DNA of 5,130 nt from Microbacteriaceae bacterium (lineage in GTDB: Bacteria > Actinomycetota > Actinomycetes > Actinomycetales > Microbacteriaceae), in contig JAEMRP010000057.1 in assembly GCA_016463265.1 (NCBI GenBank), forward strand, positions 1,181 to 6,310. The letters are read 5' to 3'. The notes under the pieces are model-generated. The model was not told where the DNA came from, made no database searches, and was given only the letters and a program-made list of their open reading frames with translations. Positions 1-4,474 of the stretch are shown in pieces. The number at the start of each line of letters is the position of its first letter. Within the stretch, counting starts at the first letter, position 1. The translations under genes and the position numbers were made by a program.

Positions 1-329
1 TTTATGCGCCCTTCGCGTTCGTGACACTCCCACACGATGTTGCCCTCAACCCACCCCTCGAGGCATGGGTCGCCATCATCGTGCTCGGTGTCATCAGTTC
101 GGCGATCGCTTTCGTTTTGTTTTTCGCGTTGATCAAACACGTGGGCCCCCGCCGCTCGACACTCATCACTTATATCAATCTGTTGGTGGCAACGCTTTTG
201 GGAATCGTCTTCCTGAACGAGCCGGTTACGACGGGAATACTCATCGGTCTACCGTTGGTCGTTGCCGGGTCGTATTTGGCGGGACGGGATCGTCCACCTA
301 AAACCCTTGACGTAAACAGTGCGGTGTAG
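1..329 (+). CDS. EamA/DMT-family transporter, C-terminal fragment (5' end outside window)
   Basis: This is the 3' end of a multi-span inner-membrane permease of the drug/metabolite transporter superfamily. The frame is open from base 3 (first codon TAT) to the TAG at 327-329, so the GTG at 21 is an internal valine and not the start; about 108 residues are visible. Three hydrophobic segments follow each other. The first begins WVAIIVLG and ends FFALI. The second lies around TLITYINLLVATLLGIVFL. The third is GILIGLPLVVAGSYLAG. A charged tail, RDRPPKTLDVNSAV, closes the protein. The 'TYINLLVATLLGxxFLNEP' stretch, followed by a last helix ending in a basic residue, is characteristic of the second EamA repeat. 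Full proteins in this family have about 10 spans and 280-320 residues. The substrate cannot be predicted. The gene converges on the kinase-domain gene at 374-847. Family assignment is good; function is unknown. Confidence 0.85.
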   Translation, partial: YAPFAFVTLPHDVALNPPLEAWVAIIVLGVISSAIAFVLFFALIKHVGPRRSTLITYINLLVATLLGIVFLNEPVTTGILIGLPLVVAGSYLAGRDRPPKTLDVNSAV

Positions 330-332
330 AGG

Positions 333-348
333 GGGTCGGAGTCGACCC
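333..348. terminator. Hairpin between convergent genes, possible bidirectional terminator
   Basis: GGGTCG (333-338) and CGACCC (343-348) are perfect inverted repeats around a 4-nt loop. They begin 4 nt after the permease stop codon and lie in the 44-nt gap before the stop of the opposing kinase-domain gene. The GC-rich 6-bp stem and its position fit a shared terminator. No T-tract follows on either strand, so it is not a classical intrinsic terminator. Confidence 0.4.
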
Positions 349-373
349 GGACACCCCGCCGCTAGGACGGTGG

Positions 374-847
374 CTACTTCACCCGCGGCAGTCGAACAGT
401 GGCCACAACTCCTGATCCGCCTCGGCCCGGCGCGAGTGTTGCCGTCCCGCCGCTCAGTTCAACAAGGTGTTTGACGATTGCGAGACCAAGACCACTCCCG
501 TCCTTGGTTGAGTCCGCACGCCAGAAGCGGTCGAAGGCGCGATTGCATTGATCCACGGTCATCCCAGTGCCGGCATCGATGACGGCCAATTCGATTTCGT
601 CCGTGAGCTCGCGAACCCGAACCACGACAGCGGTCCCTTTGGGGGAATGACCAATCGCGTTGTCTACGAGGTTGTCGACAATCTGATCCGGTGCGCTGGT
701 CAGTGCTGACCCGACGGCATGTGAGGGGCCATCGAATGCGATGGTGACGCCGCGCTCGCAAAAGCGGGGGTCCCCATCGATACGTCGTGCGGCAAAGGGG
801 TTTGTGGAACGTGCGAAACGCGGATCGTTGATGGAAGGCCGAGTCAC
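374..847 (-). CDS. Histidine-kinase-type ATPase domain protein, N-terminally truncated (probable sensor-kinase remnant)
   Basis: The 157-residue product is essentially one HATPase_c domain of a two-component sensor kinase. Visible motifs are the N box (PDQIVDNLVDNAIGHSP, 53-69), the G1 box DAGTGM (91-96), the F box FDRFWRAD (105-112), the G2 box GSGLGLAIV (117-125) and the final beta strands ending TVRLPRVK. ATP binding therefore looks intact. Missing are the transmembrane sensor, HAMP linker and HisKA domain with the phospho-acceptor histidine, which would normally precede it and bring the protein to about 350-500 residues. The only in-frame start is the GTG at 847. The frame upstream is open just to a TGA at 908-910 and contains no other start codon, and no well-spaced ribosome-binding site is visible. 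No response-regulator gene is adjacent within the window. I infer a 5'-deleted pseudogene. A stand-alone ATPase subunit is the alternative. Confidence 0.65.
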   Translation of the reverse strand: MTRPSINDPRFARSTNPFAARRIDGDPRFCERGVTIAFDGPSHAVGSALTSAPDQIVDNLVDNAIGHSPKGTAVVVRVRELTDEIELAVIDAGTGMTVDQCNRAFDRFWRADSTKDGSGLGLAIVKHLVELSGGTATLAPGRGGSGVVATVRLPRVK

Positions 848-874
848 CTCGATAGCGTGATGCCTGACGCGGAC

Positions 875-901
875 AAAAACAAGTTGGGAGTCATGTACCC
901 C
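875..901 (-). terminator. Weak terminator-like hairpin after the CwsA-like gene
   Basis: On the minus strand GGGGT (plus 897-901) can pair with ACTCC (plus 887-891) around a 5-nt loop, with one G-T pair. A run of five T (plus 875-879) lies 7 nt beyond the stem. It is 42 nt past the stop of the CwsA-like gene. The stem is short and the T run is displaced, so this is tentative. Confidence 0.25.
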
Positions 902-942
902 TGCGTGTCACGCGCGGAGGGTGCCGAAATTACGCTCGACGC

Positions 943-1236
943 CTAGTCGACATCGAATTCGTCGTCGGTCCAGGCTTTATCGTCGGTCCGCAGCAACTGC
1001 CACGCGACGTACGCGATACCAGCGACAATTGCCACCGCAAGCCCCGTGGCGATAAATCCACCAATCCCTGATTTCTTGAGGGCGAGCGGCGTTTTCTGAA
1101 TGAGCTTCCGGCCCGAAATTTGACTCAAACCGCCAAGTAACCGTCCCGCGGACTCAAGAACGTCACGCTGACGACCGAATGCAGTGTTTGCGGTACCGCG
1201 AAGCAACGCGCGTTCTCGCGAATAAGACCGAGCCAT
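943..1236 (-). CDS. Small single-span membrane protein, CwsA-like
   Basis: The 97-residue protein has a basic N-terminal half (MARSYSRERALLRGTANTAF..., then QKTPLALKK), one strongly hydrophobic segment at about residues 57-82 (from SGIGGFIATG to AYVAWQLL) and a short acidic tail (TDDKAWTDDEFDVD). The start is the ATG at 1236 because AGGAG lies 6 nt upstream on the minus strand. The frame stays open to 1338, but the extra segment would cross the promoter region. In M. tuberculosis, CwsA is a small C-terminally anchored protein encoded divergently next to ppiA and reported to act with CrgA and Wag31 in polar growth and division. The position is the same here, and an N-terminal 'RERL-RG-A-A-G--DV---' pattern resembles my recollection of CwsA. 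Orthology is an inference from synteny, topology and limited similarity. The safe description is a conserved small membrane protein. Confidence 0.75.
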   Translation of the reverse strand: MARSYSRERALLRGTANTAFGRQRDVLESAGRLLGGLSQISGRKLIQKTPLALKKSGIGGFIATGLAVAIVAGIAYVAWQLLRTDDKAWTDDEFDVD

Positions 1237-1257
1237 TGTTACTCCTTCGACCTCTAC

Positions 1258-1263
1258 ATTATG
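1258..1263 (-). promoter_or_regulatory. Putative -10 box for the CwsA-like gene
   Basis: On the minus strand the hexamer is CATAAT, one mismatch from TATAAT. It would place a transcription start near 1251, giving a 15-nt leader that still contains the AGGAG ribosome-binding site before the ATG at 1236. No convincing -35 box is seen. Confidence 0.4.
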
Positions 1264-1273
1264 ACTCACCAGT

Positions 1274-1294
1274 GTCTCGAGCGCACATCGAGAC
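1274..1294. repeat. Perfect 7-bp inverted repeat in the divergent promoter region (operator candidate)
   Basis: GTCTCGA (1274-1280) and TCGAGAC (1288-1294) are exact reverse complements separated by GCGCACA. The element lies midway between the start codons of the CwsA-like gene (1236) and ppiA (1311), directly upstream of the best ppiA -10 candidate. The location and symmetry suit a binding site for a dimeric regulator. The regulator is unknown, and an RNA hairpin is a less likely alternative. Confidence 0.45.
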
Positions 1295-1298
1295 GAGG

Positions 1299-1304
1299 CA
1301 GAAT
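1299..1304 (+). promoter_or_regulatory. Putative -10 box of ppiA, possibly leaderless
   Basis: CAGAAT is one mismatch from the common actinobacterial -10 TAGAAT. It ends 6 nt before the ATG at 1311, so transcription could begin at or next to the start codon. The only SD-like sequence (GAGG, 1295-1298) is 12 nt from the ATG, which is too far for good pairing and also favours a leaderless mRNA. The -35 region is weak. Confidence 0.35.
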
Positions 1305-1310
1305 AGACAC

Positions 1311-1832
1311 ATGTCAATTCACACACAGACCGCAACAATCCACACCAATCACGGGGATATCCGAATCAATCTTTTCGGCAACCATGCGCCGAAAACGGTC
1401 GAGAACTTTGTCGGTCTCGCCAATGGAACCAAGGAATGGACCCACCCCCAGTCAGGGGAAAAAATGACTACGCCGCTCTACAACGGTGTAGTTTTCCACC
1501 GAATAATTCCGGGCTTCATGATTCAGGGTGGCGATCCTCTCGGGAAGGGTTTTGGTGGCCCCGGCTACCAGTTTGGCGATGAGATTCACCCTGAGCTCAA
1601 CTTCAGCAAACCCTTTATCGTGGCGATGGCTAACTCTGGCCCCGGCACGAACGGATCGCAATTTTTTATTACCACCGCACCAACACCGTGGTTGCAGGCA
1701 AAACATACGATTTTTGGCGAGGTTTCGGATGACGAGTCCCGCGCAATTGTGACTGCCATCGAATCGGTCGCGACCGGGGCGAATGACCAGCCGATTGAGC
1801 CCGTCGTTATGTCTCGCATCACGGTCGCGTGA
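1311..1832 (+). CDS. ppiA: Peptidyl-prolyl cis-trans isomerase, cyclophilin type
   Basis: The 173-residue cytoplasmic cyclophilin catalyses cis-trans isomerisation of X-Pro bonds during protein folding. The core signature is VFHRIIPGFMIQGGD (61-75), carrying the catalytic Arg64, Phe69 and Gln72. It is followed by the substrate-pocket block MANSGPGTNGSQFFIT (106-121) and PWLQAKHTIFGEV (126-138), with Trp127 and His132 matching the human cyclophilin A Trp121/His126 pair. There is no signal peptide or membrane segment, and the length is normal for actinobacterial PpiA. The ATG at 1311 is chosen because the sequence aligns with the family from IHTNHGDIRINLF onward. The frame upstream to 1179 would run through the divergent promoter and antisense to the CwsA-like gene. 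The stop codon overlaps the rhomboid start (GTGA), implying a two-gene operon with translational coupling. Confidence 0.95.
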   Translation: MSIHTQTATIHTNHGDIRINLFGNHAPKTVENFVGLANGTKEWTHPQSGEKMTTPLYNGVVFHRIIPGFMIQGGDPLGKGFGGPGYQFGDEIHPELNFSKPFIVAMANSGPGTNGSQFFITTAPTPWLQAKHTIFGEVSDDESRAIVTAIESVATGANDQPIEPVVMSRITVA

Positions 1833-2386
1833 CAAACCAACTGTGGTCGAGTATTCGACGAAGTAGAACGCCGGCCACCTTCGCGCTGTTGGGCGCTATC
1901 GCGCTCGGTTACCTCGCCCAATTCGTGTTTGGCGAGTCCCTCGTTTACTACTTTGGGTTTTACCCGCCGTTGATGTGGGCGGAACCGTGGCGACTGATCA
2001 CGTCCGCATTCATTCACGGTGGAATCATGCACGTCATGTTTAACGGATACTCTCTGTGGGTTCTCGGCAACCTGATCGAACGTGTTATCGGGTCGGCACG
2101 ATTCCTGCTTGTCTTCACAGTGTCGGTTGTCAGCGGATGCTTCGGCGTCATGGTCCTAAGCCCAGGCTCGTTGACGGTCGGCGCGTCGGCCGGCATATTC
2201 GGCCTCTTCGCTGCGCTTTTCTTCATCAATCGGGGTTTTGGCGGTAACAACGTGTCGCTTCTCGTCATCCTTGGCCTCAACCTGGCAATCGGATTCGTCG
2301 TGCCTGGTATCGCCTGGGAAGCCCACATCGGCGGCTTAATCGGTGGACTTGTGACAACGCTGCTTCTGCGGCGAACGCGACGCTGA
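1829..2386 (+). CDS. Rhomboid-family intramembrane serine protease
   Basis: The 185-residue polytopic membrane protein has the six-span rhomboid layout. After a first hydrophobic helix (about 16-33) comes the loop motif WRLITSAFIHGGIMHVMFN, containing the H68-x3-N72 oxyanion pair. Next is the catalytic serine in GASAGIFGLF (Ser120) and the catalytic histidine in AHIGGLIGG (His166). The Ser-His dyad needed to cleave transmembrane substrates is therefore complete. The usual GxSG serine motif reads GASA here, a substitution at the residue after the serine that may affect activity. It starts at GTG 1829 inside the ppiA stop (4-bp overlap), so it is probably cotranscribed and translationally coupled with ppiA. 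The same ppiA-rhomboid pairing occurs in corynebacteria and Microbacteriaceae, to my knowledge. Its substrates are unknown. It ends 59 bp from the convergent crgA gene. Confidence 0.92.
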   Translation: MTNQLWSSIRRSRTPATFALLGAIALGYLAQFVFGESLVYYFGFYPPLMWAEPWRLITSAFIHGGIMHVMFNGYSLWVLGNLIERVIGSARFLLVFTVSVVSGCFGVMVLSPGSLTVGASAGIFGLFAALFFINRGFGGNNVSLLVILGLNLAIGFVVPGIAWEAHIGGLIGGLVTTLLLRRTRR

Positions 2387-2392
2387 AGGAAC

Positions 2393-2424
2393 TTACCCAC
2401 AGGGATATCCACAAAAGTGGATAA
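2393..2424. other. Cluster of three DnaA-box-like 9-mers
   Basis: Three 9-mers each differ by one base from TTATCCACA: TTACCCACA (2393-2401, +), ATATCCACA (2405-2413, +) and TTATCCACT (2416-2424, -). All sit within 32 bp in the gap between rhomboid and crgA, a locus that lies near the replication origin in related genomes. No other such 9-mer was noticed in the window. Two of them also form the arms of a hairpin, so a terminator could explain the symmetry. Confidence 0.4.
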
Positions 2425-2440
2425 TTACACTGTTGTAATT
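2406..2440. terminator. Two abutting hairpins between convergent rhomboid and crgA
   Basis: TATCCAC (2406-2412) pairs with GTGGATA (2417-2423) around an AAAA loop. AATTACA (2423-2429) pairs with TGTAATT (2434-2440) around CTGT. Both have perfect 7-bp stems and 4-nt loops and share base 2423. They fill the 59-bp gap between two convergent stop codons, the natural place for a bidirectional terminator. The stems are AT-rich and lack clear T-tracts, so termination strength is uncertain. Confidence 0.45.
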
Positions 2441-2445
2441 CGGGG

Positions 2446-2691
2446 TTAGCGCCAACGAGTGGTCATCAGGAATCCGATGAACATCAATCCAAACCCAACA
2501 ATAATATTGAGAGCGCCGACAGACGGAATCGGAAACAGACCGGCGCTCACGTAGAACGTCAAAATCCACGCGAGGCCAAGAAGCATGAAGCCGAACATTA
2601 TGGGCTTGAACCAAACTGGGTTGGGTGCATCCTGAGCGGCGCGCGATGAATTGTTGCTTGGGACGGCGTCATCAAAATTTTTCTTTGCCAT
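2446..2691 (-). CDS. crgA: Cell division/septation protein CrgA
   Basis: The 81-residue protein shows the full CrgA pattern: a short polar N-terminus (MAKKNFDDAVPSNNSSRAAQDAP), then NPVWFKPIMFGFMLLGLAWILTFYV (first span, about 28-48), a short external loop (SAGLFPIPSVG) and the second span (about 58-77) closing with the hallmark MTTRWR. CrgA is an integral membrane protein that recruits and regulates divisome components, including FtsZ, FtsI and the CwsA/Wag31 system in mycobacteria, and coordinates septation with sporulation in Streptomyces. The length matches the family. The ATG at 2691 has no clear Shine-Dalgarno sequence, but a TATGCT -10-like hexamer ends 6 nt upstream, which suggests leaderless expression. 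It is divergent from the sortase gene. Confidence 0.95.
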   Translation of the reverse strand: MAKKNFDDAVPSNNSSRAAQDAPNPVWFKPIMFGFMLLGLAWILTFYVSAGLFPIPSVGALNIIVGFGLMFIGFLMTTRWR

Positions 2692-2697
2692 AGCACC

Positions 2698-2703
2698 AGC
2701 ATA
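2698..2703 (-). promoter_or_regulatory. Putative -10 box of crgA (leaderless candidate)
   Basis: On the minus strand TATGCT fits the actinobacterial TANNNT -10 pattern. It ends 6 nt before the crgA ATG, placing the transcription start about at the first base of the start codon. No SD sequence is visible in this interval, consistent with a leaderless transcript. The -35 region is not recognisable. Confidence 0.35.
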
Positions 2704-2787
2704 CCGATACCCGATTGCGCCCGGAAACCGTCGTTAGACTTGGGGACGGTGCCCCCTCATGATCAATTCATAAGAAAGTAGTCTCAC

Positions 2788-2824
2788 GATTACAACCCGT
2801 AATCCTAAATTGTCGGCCGAGGTG
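2788..2824 (+). promoter_or_regulatory. Putative sortase promoter/operator and ribosome-binding site
   Basis: An inverted repeat, GATTAC (2788-2793) and GTAATC (2799-2804) around AACCC, is followed at once by an AT-rich hexamer TAAATT (2806-2811) that could be a -10 box. The repeat would then lie between -35 and -10 and could serve as an operator. GAGGTG at 2819-2824 is a good Shine-Dalgarno sequence, 8 nt before a TTG codon at 2833. It decides that start over the ATG at 2842, which would be 17 nt away. The promoter is tentative; the ribosome-binding site is stronger. Confidence 0.45.
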
Positions 2825-2832
2825 CGTCAAAA

Positions 2833-3603
2833 TTGAACGAGATGTCTTCTCGTCGCGCGCTCCGTCGGAAACGCAAAGCTGCGCGTTTACGTGAGATTGG
2901 GAGTGACGTTCTCATCACACTCGGCGTCATCGTGTTGTTCTTCTACCTGTGGTATGTCTGGCTTGGCGATATCGATGCGGGCGCTCAGCAGGCCTCGGCA
3001 GCGACGTCTCTCTCCGACTCGTGGGAAATAAGTGCAGCAGTAGTGATCGAGTTCGATCGCGAGAGTGGAAACTCGCAGGGAGCGGGCCGATCATCGAATC
3101 CGCCAGTCGTTCAACCGGTGCAACAGGGCAAATCGTTTGCGACAATGATGGTCCCCCGATTCGGTAAACATTTCGAAAGGACCATCGAAGAATCCGTTGA
3201 TCTGAAGACCGTTCTCAATGACTACACCGCGGGTGTCGGCCATTACTCGTCAACCTCAGCGCTTGGCGCGCTGGGAAACTTTGCCCTCGCCGCGCACCGC
3301 GGCACCTTCGGTGCATCGTTCGGGCAGATTGACCAACTTCGTATCGGTGACCGAATTTACATCGAGACGAAAGAAGGTTGGTACGTCTATCGATTTCGTA
3401 ATATGGAATTCGTCTACGCGAGTGAAGTGACGGTGCTCAACGATGTACCCAGGCTGTCAATTATCGCGGAGGAGCGAATACTCACAATGACTACCTGCCA
3501 CCCGAAAGGGACGATTTCAGAACGATTCGTCGCGTACTCAATCTTTGAATCGTTCGTGCCTCGCGAGAGGGGCGCTCCCTCGGAAGTCGCCGCTGAGCGG
3601 TGA
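2833..3603 (+). CDS. Class E sortase (membrane-anchored transpeptidase)
   Basis: The 256-residue protein has a strongly basic N-terminus (RRALRRKRKAARLR), one membrane anchor at about 24-45 (VLITLGVIVLFFYLWYVWLG), a Ser/Gly/Gln-rich linker to about residue 100 and an extracellular sortase domain. The domain opens with MMVPRFGKHFERTIEES, has the catalytic His155 in LAAHRGTFG and Cys222 in LTMTTCHPKGTISERF, and Arg231 completes the triad. The TTCHP block and the single N-terminal anchor place it in the actinobacterial class E housekeeping group, which joins proteins carrying an LAxTG-type signal to the cell wall. The glycine usually preceding the catalytic His is alanine here. The start is TTG 2833, supported by its ribosome-binding site. 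The following 52-codon gene and trpG lie on the same strand. No sorting-signal substrate is encoded in the window. Confidence 0.92.
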   Translation: MNEMSSRRALRRKRKAARLREIGSDVLITLGVIVLFFYLWYVWLGDIDAGAQQASAATSLSDSWEISAAVVIEFDRESGNSQGAGRSSNPPVVQPVQQGKSFATMMVPRFGKHFERTIEESVDLKTVLNDYTAGVGHYSSTSALGALGNFALAAHRGTFGASFGQIDQLRIGDRIYIETKEGWYVYRFRNMEFVYASEVTVLNDVPRLSIIAEERILTMTTCHPKGTISERFVAYSIFESFVPRERGAPSEVAAER

Positions 3604-3679
3604 AATCCATTATCAGAGACGGTAGCGTCAAAGAAGGTGGTAATCGTGCCGCAAACACGCCGAAGGGAACCGACTGAAC

Positions 3680-3838
3680 ATGTACTCTGCACTGTGGCGA
3701 GTCCTTCCAGGACCACTTTGGCTAAAAGTTATTGAGGCAGTCGTTCTCGGCATTGTAATTCTGTCACTGTGCGTCGACTGGGTCTTCCCGTGGGTCGCGG
3801 AAAACTTCATCCAATCCGAATCGACGGTGGGTCAGTGA
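3680..3838 (+). CDS. Small single-span membrane protein encoded between sortase E and trpG
   Basis: The ATG at 3680 opens a 52-residue reading frame beginning MYSALWRVLPGPLWLKVIEA and continuing through one hydrophobic span, about residues 18-38 (VIEAVVLGIVILSLCVDWVF). It ends PWVAENFIQSESTVGQ at TGA 3836-3838. The 'LWRVLPGPLWLKV...WVFPW' pattern is one I associate with small conserved proteins beside actinobacterial sortase E/trpG genes. Its function is unknown to me. AAGGGA lies about 11 nt upstream, a somewhat long ribosome-binding spacing. The stop overlaps the trpG GTG start (GTGA), so translation is probably coupled. The 76-nt gap after the sortase holds no other recognisable gene. The reading frame is supported by composition, topology, overlap and family-like sequence. 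Confidence 0.82.
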   Translation: MYSALWRVLPGPLWLKVIEAVVLGIVILSLCVDWVFPWVAENFIQSESTVGQ

Positions 3839-4470
3839 CGAGAATCTTTGTTCTAGATAATTACGACTCGTTCGTTTACACGCTCGCTGGGTATATTCGG
3901 CAGCTCGGAGCAGAAATTGTCGTAATTCGAAACGATGGCTTCGACGAGGTTGAAATTTCCCAGCGGCTCGAAGGTTTTGATGGCATTCTCATCTCGCCCG
4001 GGCCGGGAACACCGGGAGATGCAGGATTGTCGATCCCCATCATCCGCTATGCGTTGGCCCACAACATCCCCTTGCTCGGAGTGTGTCTCGGTCACCAGGC
4101 CATCGCCGAAGCAATGGGCGGTGTCGTGACGCACGCCGACGAATTGATGCACGGAAAGACCAGCGCGGTGGTGCACGAAAATTCGGTGATGTTCGATGGT
4201 GTGCCGAGCCCGTTTCGCGCAACGAGATATCATTCTCTCGCCATCGTGGACGGCACAACGCCGGCAGAACTCCGCATTACCGCTCGGACCGAAGGTGGCG
4301 TCATCATGGCTGTCGAACACGTCACCGCACCGCTGTGGGGTGTCCAGTTTCACCCCGAGTCGGTAATGACAGAGGGCGGCTACACGATGATCGGAAACTG
4401 GCTCGAATCGACTGGAATGGTTGGCGTCTCACGCCTTGCGCGAACACTCAGTCCGCTCATGAACTCCTGA
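3835..4470 (+). CDS. trpG: Glutamine amidotransferase, anthranilate/aminodeoxychorismate synthase component II
   Basis: The 211-residue class I glutamine amidotransferase releases ammonia from glutamine for a chorismate-using partner (TrpE for tryptophan or PabB for folate). It opens with RIFVLDNYDSFVYTL (3-17) and continues with LISPGPGTPGDAG (52-64). The nucleophile Cys84 lies in GVCLGHQ, followed by HGKTS (106-110), RYHSL (131-135) and the His173/Glu175 pair in VQFHPES, so the Cys-His-Glu triad is complete. The GTG at 3835 is chosen because the family motif begins immediately after it and it forms a GTGA overlap with the small upstream gene. The frame extends back to 3769, but only through that gene. 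In actinobacteria this origin-proximal copy next to pknB is annotated as either trpG or pabA, and it may serve both pathways. No partner gene is present here. The last 17 residues exceed the conserved core. Confidence 0.93.
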   Translation: MTRIFVLDNYDSFVYTLAGYIRQLGAEIVVIRNDGFDEVEISQRLEGFDGILISPGPGTPGDAGLSIPIIRYALAHNIPLLGVCLGHQAIAEAMGGVVTHADELMHGKTSAVVHENSVMFDGVPSPFRATRYHSLAIVDGTTPAELRITARTEGGVIMAVEHVTAPLWGVQFHPESVMTEGGYTMIGNWLESTGMVGVSRLARTLSPLMNS

Positions 4471-4474
4471 ACCG

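Noticed and set aside
903..913. GCGTG-T-CACGC palindrome between the kinase fragment and the CwsA-like gene
   Set aside because: It is symmetric but short, with a 1-nt centre that cannot form a good RNA hairpin, and no promoter can be placed next to it. It could be chance in GC-rich DNA.
1179..1310. Upstream in-frame extension of ppiA
   Set aside because: It would run across the divergent promoter and antisense to the start of the CwsA-like gene, and it adds residues that do not resemble a cyclophilin or a signal peptide.
1237..1338. Upstream extension of the CwsA-like gene on the minus strand
   Set aside because: The ATG at 1236 has a strong AGGAG site 6 nt upstream. The extension would cross its own -10 candidate and overlap the ppiA start.
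1452..2412. Minus-strand open frames opposite ppiA and rhomboid (1452-1835, 1586-2032, 2014-2412)
   Set aside because: All mirror confidently identified genes on the plus strand, show no recognisable domains and have no supporting ribosome-binding sites that I could see.
3769..3834. Earlier start for trpG
   Set aside because: The segment lies wholly within the small membrane gene in another frame, and the conserved amidotransferase sequence begins right after the GTG at 3835.
3853..4353. Long open frame antisense to trpG
   Set aside because: It lies entirely opposite a well-conserved gene, is rich in His, Arg and Cys as shadow frames are, and resembles no family I know.
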